A stretch of 64,000 nt of DNA, from the NCBI GenBank assembly GCA_963693315.1, contig OY856188.1, forward strand, positions 200,545,619 to 200,609,618, given 5' to 3'. Shown piece after piece: positions 12,390 through 23,707 of the stretch; within the stretch, counting starts at the first letter, position 1, and the number at the start of each line of letters is the position of its first letter. Below the pieces are notes generated by a model, which was not told the origin of the DNA, did not search any database, and worked only from the letters and a program-made list of their open reading frames with translations. The translations under genes and the position numbers were made by a program. This DNA comes from Diogma glabrata (lineage: Eukaryota; Arthropoda; Insecta; Diptera; Cylindrotomidae).

Positions 12390-13470
12390 CCAAAAAAGGT
12401 ACGAAAACGGATACAACAAATTACAAACCCATATCAAACTAATCGATTGTAGCTAAAATATTTGAAAAAAACATTACTTTTAAAAATATGAGGTTCTTTG
12501 TTAACTGGTCAAAAATACTTAAAGACAATGCGGTTTTCGCCGAAAGACGATCGCCCTACATGGATTATTGTTGTCACATATGGAGTGTACCATACAGGTC
12601 TTGATTGAATGTATACAACAGAGGGCTGTTAAATTGATCAGCAATTCAAATCTTACTAATGAGCTTGATTCCTGGTATGTCGCTGATTTGACGGTATTTT
12701 ACATTATGGATAAACGGGCTTCTATCTATATCAAATCGATTTTACCTAAGCCTGCAAACTTGACACGTTACACCAGAGTATCAATAAGAGTATAATAAGA
12801 TAAAATAATTTTCTTCCTCCAAACTTTAAGATTAGCGTTAAAAAATAAAAAATCTTCAAAGAAAATTGATCAACATACATACTTCTAGGAATAGAAGTTG
12901 AAAACAATATGAAATTAAATTCTCTTATTTTTAACCTAGTTAAGAACGCTGTTCAAAAATTTTGGTCTTTGGAACGATTTCGTAAGTTTTTCAATAGCGA
13001 ACAGCTTCTTTTAATATATAAATCATTTATACTCCCTGCATGGAGTATTGTTCTCACATATGGGGTGTATCTGATTTTAGTAGTATGAAGTAAATTGAGT
13101 TTGTTCAGCGCAGAACTGCTAATCTATTTAGCAACTCAACTCTTATTAATGAGTTAAATTCCTTGCAACATAGGAGAAATGTTGCTGATCTGAGAATTTT
13201 CTATTAATACATTGTGGATGAACAAACTTCGACTGAGATAAAATCAATTTTACCTGAACTAGCAACCTATCGCGTAACACCAGAGTAAATTTTGTAGCCC
13301 AACCTTTTACACTTCATATAAAAAGAATCAGAAGTGTTGCTTTTCAGCGTGATTTTTTCAGCAGAGTCTCTCATCTATGGAATGTCTCACCAGCAAGAGT
13401 TTTCCCTGATAGCTTTAATCCTCAAAATTTTAAAGATAACGTTCATAAACTTCTTAAAGAAATTTAATTT
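12390..13470 (+). pseudogene. LINE fragments in the opposite orientation
   Basis: Three joined pieces of the same LINE family, now on the plus strand. 12390-12480 gives an RT N-terminal motif (TKTDTTNYKPIS). 12540-12800 gives the C-terminal region (QQRAVKLISNSNLTNELDS). 12840-13470 gives the C-terminal region again (IYKSFILP, then RDFFSRVSHLWN after frame changes). The RT core is missing. All are broken. Together with the minus-strand piece just left of it this is a head-to-head rearranged LINE. Confidence 0.65.
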
Positions 13471-14604
13471 ATTCAAACTTAATCCTAATCCCTAGTTGGA
13501 CATGGTATCTTCAGATATTAAGAGACGTTAATTTATAATTTATTATAATTAACACTAAACATGTCTAGCTTTGTATATAGAAAAAAAAATACGAATTTTC
13601 TTCAAAATTTAAACCGTGCTATTTCAAATAAAACCGTGTAAAAACGAATTTAAATTTTTTTTCTAGACCGTGTTATTTCAAAACCGTCTAAAAAAAGACC
13701 GTGTAAAAACAGAATTGGGTGTATTTAAGTTTTAATGAAGTTTTTTATTTAAAAAAATTTCAAATCGAAAACCGTAAAATTTTGTTTTATAATTTTTAAT
13801 TAATTTAGCAAATTGGGTATTACGAATTAAATGTATTATAATGAATTAAGGAATTAATTTTATGTATAATAATTAATTCTCAATTAAAAAATATAAACAA
13901 AATGGATGAAAATTTTGAAATTAGTGAGAGATAAAACCAACAGCTCCTATTCCCAATTACATTTAACGATTGAAAATAAAATTAATGAATAAGTTTTTGC
14001 AACCAATTCAATCACCAGTCTCAAACTGCAGATTCCGTAAAGTTTTCGAGTTAGTTATAATCTTAAAATTGAATTTGTTTTTGAAAATTTTTAAAATAAA
14101 TTTAATTACGACGGAAGTAATTGAAAAATAATGCATTAACAAGGAGTAAGATTTTAATTTGATTATAACTTTTATAGTCCAACATTTCGTTTATTTATTC
14201 ATAGAAGTGTCAAAATTTTTCAAATTTGACATTATATGCATTAAATGAAATTCGTTCGAATACTAAATGAATATCGCGTTTTTTGATTGGTTCATTAAAT
14301 ATTTAATGAAAATGAGATCTCATTAAGTTCTCGAACGCACTCCAGTTCGGATATATGACAAATTAGCGATCAAATAAGTTTTCAAGTAAGCTTATTTGAT
14401 CTCTAACTTATTTGATCGCTAATTTGTCATATATCCGAACTGATCAGCTAGATTTCTGATTATTTTTCATTCATATATTTAAAAAGAAAAATTAAAAATT
14501 ATATGCTAACATTTCTCATTACCACTTTTTGAAATCATTGCTTTTACTTCAACAAAATGTCTACGCAAAAACTTTATTTATAAGCGAAGCAAAGCACAAC
14601 GGGC

Positions 14605-15038
14605 CCTCCTAGTGTATATAAAAAGTTTTTCGTGTATAATAACGTTTTTATTTATGATCCGAAAAATCCCAAAAATCTTTAAAACATAAGTTACAGTAAT
14701 ATCAGTTAGCACTGAAAATTTGAAATTAATCAAAATTCGAATAAAAAAGCCTTAGGCTCCAGAAAGTTTTTTTTAACGTATTAATATATAAGATTTATGA
14801 TCTGCTATAATTTTCCGGTAAAGTATTGATGTTTCCTGTTAGTTTTGTAATAAATTTCTAAACAGAGATAAAAAAATATATGTACTAACAAAGAGTTATG
14901 TTTGATACACATCGCTGCCCAAAACTAAAAATCATGTCCTCATGAAAGGTTTTTGCCGAAAACTATATCAAAATCCTTAACCCAGACCGAAGTCTTGATA
15001 TCTCAGAGCTGCGAGATTTCAGCCCCTCCATATATTTT
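14605..15038. other. AT-rich spacer, no gene seen
   Basis: No ORF, hairpin or repeat that I can support between the outer foldback element and the MITE half at 15039. Confidence 0.5.
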
Positions 15039-15316
15039 CATATAACTTTGTATGGGAAATTTTGGCAATTTTTATGTTTCTGTTTTGAGAGACTTAAAAA
15101 TAATATTTTATATATTACGCTTAACATATAGTCAATAATACTTTAAAATCAAATTGAAATTGATCGAAGTAAAATGAGAAATTTCTTAGATAACTTTTAA
15201 AATTATTCAAGTTGTGTTTTGTATCGAATCCCATATAAAAGTTTTGTGATTTTTTCTCTTATCCCCCTTTTGTAGCGCCATTGCGGCAAACACCGGAACA
15301 GAAAAATCGCTCTATA
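15039..15316. mobile_element. Half copy of the GGGCGATTTTTCTGTTCCGG MITE family
   Basis: Matches the right half of the complete element at 54742-55264, ending ...CACCGGAACAGAAAAATCGC TCTA. The left half and left terminus are missing. The 68-residue minus-strand frame here is an artefact of the repeat. Confidence 0.75.
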
Positions 15317-15354
15317 AAGATAATTCAAAATTGTATTTTGGTTCGGAGTGCGGT

Positions 15355-15600
15355 GAAATCTTCGTATAATAACGTGTATTTTACTTGCAAACTGCCTTTT
15401 TGATTTCACACAGTGTTTTAAAAAAAAAACACATTCGTCAAATATTCAACAAAAGACAAATAAAATGTGAAGATGGTTTAGACAGAAACTAATTAAAGAA
15501 TTTATTTTAAAAAAGAAAAACGTTTTTTAATTATTTAATAAATTATTGATAAAAATAATATTTTATTTGTCTTCTGTTGAATATTTGGCGAATGCGTTTT
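15355..15600. repeat. Small TIR element beside one arm of an inverted repeat
   Basis: 15355-15419 (TGTATTTTACTTGCAAACTG ... TTTCACACAGTGTTT) is the inverse of 17155-17213. Directly next to it, CATTCGTCAAATATTCAACA (near 15431) and its complement (ending near 15598) form a ~36-bp terminal repeat around an ~170-bp MITE-like insertion. TAGGTAGATTT at 15600 also recurs inverted at 17100. Confidence 0.6.
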
Positions 15601-15780
15601 AGGTAGATTTCATATAAAAATCTACCTATTGCAATGGGCTTCATCTCGGAATTTCGGAAAAATTTTTGTGCCAAACGACTATATATGATAAGCGGAGACA
15701 AAAAAACAAAAAAAAAAAAAATTTATATATATATATATATATATATGTATATAAACGATATGAGATATAACGAAAACGAC

Positions 15781-16765
15781 CGGCACTCTCACGGTCGCAT
15801 TTGTTGAGGTAGATCAAAAAAATTTTCTGTACTTGTGTGTTTTAATAATATCTTAGAAAAGTTCGTGAATCAGCAAAATCCGACACGTGGTTAAGAAACT
15901 AGAGGCTTTTTTCTGAAAAAAATTGATTTTTTAAAACCGTTATAACGGCCGTTTGGATACCAATATTTCTAAAAATTTAACAAATTTAGAATCTTTGGAA
16001 TCTTTTTTATCAATTTGTTTTAAATCTAGACCTCTGCAGTTAAAGGTTCCTGAATGAGCGGCTCCAACAAAAAAGTTTGCAAAAAAAAATTTTTTTTTGA
16101 AACAACCGGCACTCTCACGGTCGCATTTATAAGGCCAGATCAAAAAAACTTTTCTAAAAATGTGCGTTTTGTTAATATGTTGGACAAGTTCGTAAATCAG
16201 CCCAATCCAACACATGGTTAAGAAACTAGAGGCTTTATACTAGAAAAAAACTCTGTATTTTAGATCCGTTATAACAGCCGTTTGGATTCTAATACTTTTA
16301 AAAACTTCATAAATTTAGAATCTTTGAAACCTTTTCAATCAGTTTCTTTCAAAAAAAAGACCTCTGCAGTTGGAGGTTTCTGAGTGAACGGCTCCAACAA
16401 AAAAGCTTGTAAAACACAAAATGCGTTTGAATCAACTGGCGCTCTCACGGTTGCATTTGTGGAGCCAGATCAAAAAACTTTCCTTAAAAATGTGTGTTTT
16501 AATAATATCTTGGACGAGTTCGTAAATCAAAAAAATCTGACACATGGTTAAGGAACTATAGGCTTTATACTAGAAAAAAAGGTGGTTTTTTTAATCCGTT
16601 ATAACGGCCGTTTGGATACTAATATTTTTAAAATCTTCATAAATTTAGAATCTGTGGAAACATTTTAATCCGTTTCTTATAAATATAAACCTCTGCAGTT
16701 AGAGGTTTTTGACTTGTTGGCTTCAACAAAAAAGTTTGCAACAATCCCCAATTACAATTTCCAAA
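15781..16765. repeat. Three tandem copies of an ~328-bp unit
   Basis: Units begin at GGC(A/G)CTCTCACGG: 15781, 16107, 16437 (periods 326 and 330). Each holds GGTTAAG(A/G)AACTA, a CCGTTATAAC(G/A)G palindrome followed by CCGTTTGGAT (about 15937, 16264, 16598), and CCTCTGCAGTT. Copies are roughly 80-85% alike by eye. They encode nothing continuous. 16766-17150 holds no gene I can see. Confidence 0.85.
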
Positions 16766-17421
16766 AACCTTATAACAGTCAATGTCAACCTTATAACAGT
16801 CAAAAAATAAAAGATTTGAATAGAAGAAATTAATTTTTTTTTCTTAGAAATAAACTATTTTGATATTTTGCAGTAATTGCACGACATATCATATAGAGTA
16901 GGTTTGTGTCATAAATTATCACACACATGTTCTGTGGTAGATTTGATATTTGTTTGTTGCAAAATTGGATACATATAATTTTGCTTGTAGGTAGCTAATT
17001 TTCTTTTTAAATTTGTTCGATATCTGTTTGAAATTAGTTTGTTTTGTTTAAACTAATCTGATACATCAGATTCTACTGCCACACAAAACTGTCTGATCTC
17101 GAAATCTACCTATTTCTAGCGGATATACGTGCCGCTTGGACCTTTTCTTTTTAAATACTGTGTGAAATCAAAAAGGCTGTTTGCAAGTAAAATACACTTT
17201 ATTATAAAGATAATTGGCGGCTTTAATCTGCGGATAGATAATTTAAGGCTTAAAAGTGACATATAAATGTTTAATGATAGCAATTCGTAAGTTAATTCAT
17301 CACAGTCGACCAAATACATTTCGAGTAAGTAGATCAATTTATTTTTTTTTGTTCAAATTTATTCTAAAACTAAAATTAATAAACTTTGTAGTTTTTATCA
17401 TCAATAAAACAACACAGAACA

Positions 17422-18118
17422 ATGAAATTTCTAAACCAGGAGGAAGCAACGGCTATTGGTATTGAACTATTTAACGATTATAAATTTAGTGTTGATCAAT
17501 TAATGGACTGGACTAAGTTGTTCTCATGCGATCAAGCTTAGTGACAACAATTGACAACTAATAAAATTTTAATATGTGTCGGAGTGCCCATGTGCCTAGG
17601 AGATAATGGTGGCGATGGTTTAGTTTGTGCTCGACATTTATCGTTGATGGGATATGAACCAGAGATTTATTATCCACTAAGAAGAGACAAGGAGTTGTAC
17701 CATAATCTTGTTCATCAATGCAAGTCGTATGGATTAAAATTTTTAGATGTTTGTCCAAATCTAGATACAGTCAATCGAACGTATTCGATTATAGTTGACG
17801 GTATATTTGGATTTATGTTTCGACCACCAATTCGACAAAATTATGTAGATATAATGAATGTTTTGTATGCAACAAATGTTCCGATCGCTAGTATTGATAT
17901 TCCATCTGGGTGGGACGTTGAAAAAGGGACCAATAGGAGAAAACTATAAACAACCAAAGCTTTTGATTTCGTTAACAGCGCCAAAACTATGTGCACGTCA
18001 TTTTAGAGAGGACTTTCATTATTTGGGTGGAAGGTTTGTACCATTATTATTATCGGAAAAATATCAGTTGGATTTAGTGAAATATAATGGGGTTGATTCT
18101 TGTGTTAAATTGAATTAA
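17422..18118 (+). pseudogene. NAXE: NAD(P)H-hydrate epimerase pseudogene
   Basis: The functional enzyme interconverts R- and S-NAD(P)HX so that a dehydratase can repair damaged nicotinamide cofactors. Here ATG at 17422 opens [20 protein letters not shown] and FSVDQLMD, the family's N-terminus, then stops at TAG-TGA (17539-17544). The same frame goes on (17551-17949) with NGGDGLVCARHLSLMGYEP, VDGIFGF and PIASIDIPSGWDVEKGT, all hallmark blocks of the YjeF-N fold. After a one-base shift near 17930-17945 the rest reads LLISLTAPKLCARHF and YHYLGGRFVP-like sequence to 18118. The glycine-rich loop ahead of NGGDG is altered by insertion. There are no introns, which would suit a retrocopy, but no poly(A) tail is visible. 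Two independent disabling changes argue against function. The pseudogene lies immediately right of an inverted-repeat arm. Confidence 0.85.
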
Positions 18119-18223
18119 AAATTTTTTCTGTGTTTGAGAAATAAATAATTTTCATATCTTTTGGGAAATCTGTGTTTTTATGTTTCAAGTTAAAGTTTTA
18201 ATATAATTTTCCGGAAAATGATG

Positions 18224-18254
18224 GGTTCCATAGTGTAGCGGTTATCACGTCTGC
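18224..18254 (+). tRNA. tRNA-Val 5' half (fragment)
   Basis: GGTTCCATAGTGTAGCGGTT ATCACGTCTGC matches the acceptor strand, D arm (box A) and start of the anticodon stem of insect tRNA-Val. It stops just before the anticodon loop and is followed immediately by a 15-T run, the poly(A) tail of the minus-strand LINE. The 3' half is absent here, and I do not find it beyond the far end of the LINE near 19660-19740. Not a functional tRNA gene. Confidence 0.7.
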
Positions 18255-19661
18255 TTTTTTTTTTTTTTTAATAAGAAGTGTTGTGTAGTAGGAATTACAA
18301 AACGTGTCACAACAACACATAGATACCTTTTAAGACGTAGGTCCCACAACAACATGCGTCTTGAGGTAGAGGTGGACGCTTTTTTTTTTAAATATTTGTG
18401 GATTGAAGGCACTCGAGACTATTGATTCGGGTAAAGCATTCCATATGTACGATGTACGCACAAAGAAATCTCTTTGCAGTCTATTACTATGACAGTGAGT
18501 AATCTCGACAGTTCGACCGCCCGCACAAACCGATTGACGAGTAAAACGGGGAAAAACATATGTCTGAGGCATTATGGACCTGATTTCATCCGAGCACTGC
18601 TGGTGACGATATTTATAAAAAACAACGAGATTAGCAACAGTGCGACGATGTTGCAGGGAATCAAGACCTAATGTTAAATCTCGATCACCAACAATTCGTA
18701 TAGCTCGCTTTTGAACAGAGTCCAAAAGAGCCAGGATAGTAACAGATGCAGCGCCCCAAACTTGACAACAATACTCCATGCAGGGACGAATATAGGACTT
18801 ATAAATGTGGAGTAATTGATGCGAAGTAAAATATTTTTTACATCTATTGAGGAGGCTGAGTTTTCTTGACGCGCTCTTTGCCATTGCCATTATATGATCG
18901 TTTCAGAGTAAGTCATTGGATATTGTGACTCCCAATAAACGAATGCTTTCACATTCGTCTATTCGGTCGTCACACATATTAATTGAAATATCGTTGGGAA
19001 ACTCGGTCTTTGATCTGGAAACAATCAATAGCTGTGTTTTGGTGGAATTAAAATTGACCAAATTTTTGTCACCCCAATCGGCGACTTTTTTTAGGTCCTC
19101 GTTTACATTTATGGCAGCGTCTCTCCGGACGGGATTTATTCGATCATGCATTTTACCCTTTGAAGATAGGGGGACGAATGACTTGTGCAGTGTACTATCA
19201 TCTGCAAAACTATTTATTGGGTTACTGGTGATTTGCAACAGTTCGTTGATATAAATTAAAAATAAAGTGGGAGATAAAACTGAGCCTTGGGGTACACCAG
19301 CGTTAATTAATTTGGACTCAGAAGAAAAGCCATCTATAGATACCGAGATGTATCGGTTAGACAGAAAATTTTGAATCAACTTCACGACTGCGGGATGAAA
19401 ACCGTACGCAACGAGCTTGTTGATCAAGTTGACATGCCAAATTCTATCAAATACTTTTGAGATGTCTAATGCGATCATGTACGTTTCACCACCTTTCTCA
19501 AGTATGCTATTCCAAATATGTGCCACATAGTTCAATAGATCGGTTGTTGATCTTTTGTTTCTAAAACCGTATTGGCTGAACACGCAGAAGGTCTCCAGAT
19601 CGATCCTGGATGTTTTTTGTTTCTTTTTAAGATTTTTTTTGTTTAAATCTGTATAAAACAA
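18255..19661 (-). pseudogene. LINE reverse transcriptase, 5'-truncated, one in-frame stop
   Basis: Minus-strand RT of the jockey/CR1 group: QYGFRNKRSTTDLL (motif for template grip), ALDISKVFDRIWH (first catalytic Asp), GVPQGSVLSPTLF, NSFADDSTLH (catalytic FADD), then LLGVTISNDLL and RPCMEYCCQVWG. The two long open parts (19661-18903 and 18890-18330) are in the same frame, separated only by a TGA at 18905-18903 where the family has Trp. The coding end is followed by a 3' tail and a T-run at 18255-18269 on the plus strand, which is the element's poly(A). The endonuclease domain is lost to 5' truncation. Otherwise well preserved, so a fairly recent insertion. Confidence 0.85.
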
Positions 19662-20125
19662 ACGTGGTTCCTTTGTTTTTAGTTTTTTTAGTTAAGTTTT
19701 TGTCGACATTCGACTAACAGGCTAATTCTGAGGTAAGAGGTCTATGATTATTTTTGTTATGACATAAAAAACCTCATAATGTTGTCATTTTGTTGTCATA
19801 AAAAACCTCATAATAATTCTATAAAAATATATTTTGAAGATCTTTCATACGGCTATTTTAATAAACAAAATTATTATAAAATGTCATATTTTCTTTTTAA
19901 ATAATTTAAATACAAATTAAAATATCATATAAATTATTATTAAGAATTATGGTATATTATATAATAATTTTTTATAAAAATCAAGTTTATGTTTTAGAAA
20001 ATTTTTTAAGGTATTAATAATTTTTGATTGTGAAAATATTCAACCGCCAATTTATTGAAAACAATCTTAAAATCAAAAATGTATTTTATTTTATAATAAT
20101 TTATATACAATTAATATAAAATTAT

Positions 20126-23100
20126 TGCTTGGGAACTTCATCAGAACTTCATCAGAAAAAATATGGAAATATGATTGTAGCACATTGAAGCAGGAATATC
20201 TCGCCCACGGTATGCCAGTATACCTTATCCAGCAGCCCTGGAAACTGGCTAGGATTCGATGGCCCAATCACCCGTTAATCCGAAAGGTGAATCCGAAATT
20301 CAAATGATTAAAGAAACGTACACTAGAAAAATACAAAACCAAACAAACCGGCATAGTCAAATATCGACCCTTAGCTATCGTACCCGGACACGAGTAGGAA
20401 ACTGGAATGTCAGAACTCTGATAGAAACATCGCGGTTAGCACAAGTTGAGAAAGTAATGAAAGAATATAACATCGAGATACTAGGACTCAGTGAAGTAAG
20501 ATGGAAAAACAGCGGAGAGCTAACAACAAGCGAAGGAAATTATATGATGTTCTCTGGTAAATCCAACACACACGAACAAGGCGTAGCAATATTAACAACA
20601 CCTAACGCAAGGAAAGCACTTCTCGAATGGAAACCAATCAGTAGCAGAATAATAACAGCGAGATTCCAATCGAAAATTAGAAATACAACGATCATACAGT
20701 GCTATGCACCTACCGAAGAAGCTGATGATGCGACAAAAGATGAATTCTACGAACAGCTCCAAGTAACTAGTGGTTAGTGCACACCGAAATGACATCAAAA
20801 TAATACAAGGTGATTTCAATGCCAAAATTGGAACCGACAACACCGGAATGGAATCAGTCATGGGCAAAAATGCACTAGAATCAACACGTAACAATAATGG
20901 AGATAGGCTCATCGATTGTTGTGTCACAAATCAACTATTCATAGGAGGCAGCAAGTTCCCACACAAGAACATACATAAATACACTTGGACATCACCAAAT
21001 GGAAGAACCAAGAATCAAATTGATCACGTACTGGTGAATAAGAAGTTTCTATCCTCACTACAAGACGTCAGAGCAAAGCGAGGAGCAGACATACACAGCG
21101 ACCATCAACTGGTAATTGCAACATTCAAAATTAAACCAGCCGCTGTAAAACACAACAAGTCATGTCAGAGGAAATTTAACAACAACAGATTGAGCGACAA
21201 AAATACAAATAACATCTTCAAAGAATCGCTCCAGCTCAATCTACCAAACAACGAAACCACCAGCATTGATGAAAAATGGGAACAAGTTAAAGAAGCTTAC
21301 GTCAAAACTGCTACAGATGTGCTTGGATACCAAGACAAATCACGGAAACCATGGATTAGCGATGATACCTGGAAGAAAATTGAAGAGCGTCGTCAGCTCA
21401 AGTTGCAATTGTGTCACCAGAACACAACCGAGATCCGCAGCATATATGAAAGTACAGCAAAACAAGTTAAAAAGATGGCAAGGAATGATCGCAGAAGATA
21501 TACAGAAAGCATTCTCAAGACTGCGGAAACAGCAGCAGCTAATAGAAATATGCGCACACTACACAAATGCGTGAGAAAGGTCACCAACAAATATACAAAC
21601 ACTCCACCAATAAAGGATGAATCTGGTCAAACCCTCACAACACATGAACAGCAGCTAAATAGATGGAAAGAATACTTCGAAGACAACTGCCACCAACATG
21701 AAGATAACTTGCAGTCTCCGGATGACAACTATAACGAAACTATCAGCACCCATCCACCAACGGAACGGGAAGTTAGAGATGCCATACAGAAACTCAAGAA
21801 TAACAAATCTGCTGGTACAGATAATATATCAGCAGAATTACTCAAAGCAGATGTAAACACAACAGCAGAAGCTCTAACACCACTATTAGCTGATGTATGG
21901 AACGAAGGGAAAATACCAACCAAATGGAAAGAAGGTTTAACCATAACAATCCCAAAGAAAGGTGATCTAAGAGAATGCAAAAATTGGAGAGGTATATCTC
22001 TGCTCAACACAATAATGAAAATACTAGCGATGATCATTCTCGAAAGAATATCTCCATCAATTAACATGAAACTAAGAAACGAACAAGCCGGCTTTAGACC
22101 AGGAAGAAGCTGTACCGATCATATCAACACAATCCGTATCATAATAGAGCAATCAAACGAATGGAATTCACCATTGTATCTCCTCTTCGTGGACTTCGAA
22201 CGCGCCTTTGACTCAATTAACAGAAGCGCGATATGGAAGACACTTTGTGAAATGGGCGTCCCAAAGAAAATAGTTGATCTAATCAAAGAAATGTATCGGG
22301 ATGCTGCAAACAGAATACAATACAAAGGACAGCAAAGTGATAAATACTACAACCACCGAGGAGTGAGACAAGGCTGTGTACTATCCCCGCTACTATTCAT
22401 GATAGTACTAGATAGTATCATAAGAAAGCTCGATGATGCAAGTCCAAATGGAATCCAATGGAACACAACAAGCCGGCTCAATGATCTAGACTACGCAGAT
22501 GACATCTGTCTACTTACACACACACATACGGACATGCAGCAGAAAATACAGAAGCTATCAGCCCTTGCACATGAAGTCGGACTCAACATTAATATCAGGA
22601 AAACAAAGTCTATGAGATTGAACACCAAAACGATAACACCAATTACCATCAACAATACACAAGTGGATGAAGTCGACAAATTTGTGTACCTTGGTTGTAC
22701 TGTAGCAAAAACAGGCGGGACTGAAGAAGATATCAGTCAGCGTGTTAACAAAGCCAGAAATACGTTCAATATGCTTCACAAGATCTGGAATGCATCCGTC
22801 CTGTCAAGAAAGACAAAGCTACGAATGTTCAATGCATGTGTCAAGTCAGTACTGCTATATGGGTGTGAAACGTGGAAACACGCAAAGAAGATCACAAATC
22901 AACTACAGGTGTTTGTGAACAAATGCCTGAGAAGACTGATCAAATGCTTCTGGCCGAACACCATCAGTAACCAGGAACTTCTACGACAGACTGAGCAGTT
23001 AGACATTGAGTCCGAGATAAAACAAAGGAAATGGAGATGGATAGGACATACACTGAGGAAACCAGCTAAAGATATAACAAGGATGTCCCTAGAGTGGAAT

Positions 23101-23281
23101 CCACAAGGTAAAAGGAGAGTTGGAAGACCACCCTTGACGTGGAAGAAAACGGTGCTAGCTGAAGCAAAACAAATCGGCAAGACATGGGGTGAACTGAAAG
23201 CGATTGCCCCGAACAGAGTCAGATGGTCCAGTCTAGTAGACGCCCTATGCTCCTAAATGGAGATAAAGGAAAAAAAAAAAA
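20126..23281 (+). mobile_element. RTE-like LINE with 13-bp target-site duplication
   Basis: The copy starts TGCTTGGGAACTTC and ends in an A-run (23270-23281). AATATAAAATTAT occurs just before it (20113-20125) and just after it (23282-23294), a 13-bp target-site duplication as expected for target-primed reverse transcription. Flanking AT-rich DNA (19690-20112 and 23295-23640) shares similar motifs on both sides (AGGCTAATTCTGA left, TCAGAATCAGCCT right; GGTAAGAG blocks), so it probably inserted into an older repeat. Confidence 0.85.
20259..23256 (+). pseudogene. LINE endonuclease-reverse transcriptase, one frameshift
   Basis: The first frame (20259-20777) carries the N-terminal half of an APE-like endonuclease: GNWNVRTLIETSRLAQ, EVRW and IQCYAPT. 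A frameshift near 20765-20775 moves the protein to a second frame (20770-23256). That frame continues the endonuclease (GDFNAKIGTDN, QIDHVLVNKKF, HSDHQLV) and then the RT: AGTDNISAELLK, QAGFRPGRSCTDHI, FVDFERAFDSI, GVRQGCVLSPLLF, and the catalytic YADD at 22492-22503. The C-terminus (RRVGRPPLTW ... VRWSSLVDALCS) is typical of RTE-like elements. Apart from the one shift, catalytic residues of both domains are present. Clade assignment is from recalled motifs; moderate certainty. The start codon choice is tentative. Confidence 0.85.
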
Positions 23282-23707
23282 AATATAAAATTATACCATA
23301 TATTATTTATTTTGCAATATTTGTGAAAAAGAAATGATTGTTTTTCCTTAAAGTTTATATAAAATTTGCACAAATAAAACAACATGAGACGTCAAACTTT
23401 GATATTGCAAATATGAAATTTCAATCGCCATTTTATTTAAAATTAATATCAATACATATTTCGTTTTATAATTTTGATACAACCTAAAATAAAATATAGA
23501 TTAATATTATAAATTTTATAATAATTACATAAACAATCATAAAATTTATTGTATTCACTGACGGCTCTTAGGTAAGAGAAAAGTCTTTGCTATGACTATT
23601 TTTACATCTGTGAGGGAATGTCAGAATCAGCCTATAAGCATACTTCGGTTCGAAGAAATCGAAAGAAAGCCATGTTAGCAAAAAATTCAAAAAATTCGGT
23701 TAATTCC

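Larger units (their letters stand above)
11337..13721. mobile_element. Nested TIR element with TA target duplication
   Basis: Terminal repeats CACCCAATTCTGTTTTTACA (11337) and complement (ending 13721), each next to TA (11335-11336, 13722-13723), as in Tc1/mariner/pogo elements. Subterminal ACCGTG motifs repeat inside both ends. Its 2.4 kb interior holds no transposase but LINE fragments in opposite orientations. Confidence 0.75.
11176..14342. mobile_element. TIR element with GAGTGCGTTCGA ends, CAG target duplication
   Basis: Ends are GAGTGCGTTCGA (11176) and TCGAACGCACTC (to 14342). CAG flanks both (11173-11175, 14343-14345), inside the otherwise continuous arm of the surrounding foldback, so this is a real insertion with a 3-bp duplication. 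Subterminal ATTTAATGAA-type motifs recur at both ends. A second, more decayed member is at 57133-59397. It encodes nothing of its own; most of its length is the nested element at 11337-13721. Superfamily unknown to me. Confidence 0.75.
11012..14604. mobile_element. Outer foldback element split by a nested insertion
   Basis: Left arm 11012-11175 (CTTATAAATAAAGTTTTTGC ... GCTGATCAG) is the near-perfect reverse complement of 14441-14604. The arm continues across the insertion into a palindrome at 14343-14442 (CAGTTCGGATATATGAC and complement). With the insert at 11176-14342 removed, the element is a ~430-bp foldback. Its right edge reads GGGCCCTCCTAGT, a CTAG-T ending that recalls Helitron termini; this is only suggestive. 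Confidence 0.75.

Noticed and set aside
17551..17949. An independent gene starting at 17551
   Set aside because: The first codon is TTG just after two stops; it is the middle of the NAD(P)H-hydrate epimerase pseudogene.
18916..19254. 112-residue plus-strand ORF
   Set aside because: Antisense shadow of the LINE RT.
20592..23180. Many minus-strand ORFs across the RTE-like LINE
   Set aside because: Shadows of the plus-strand endonuclease-RT frame.
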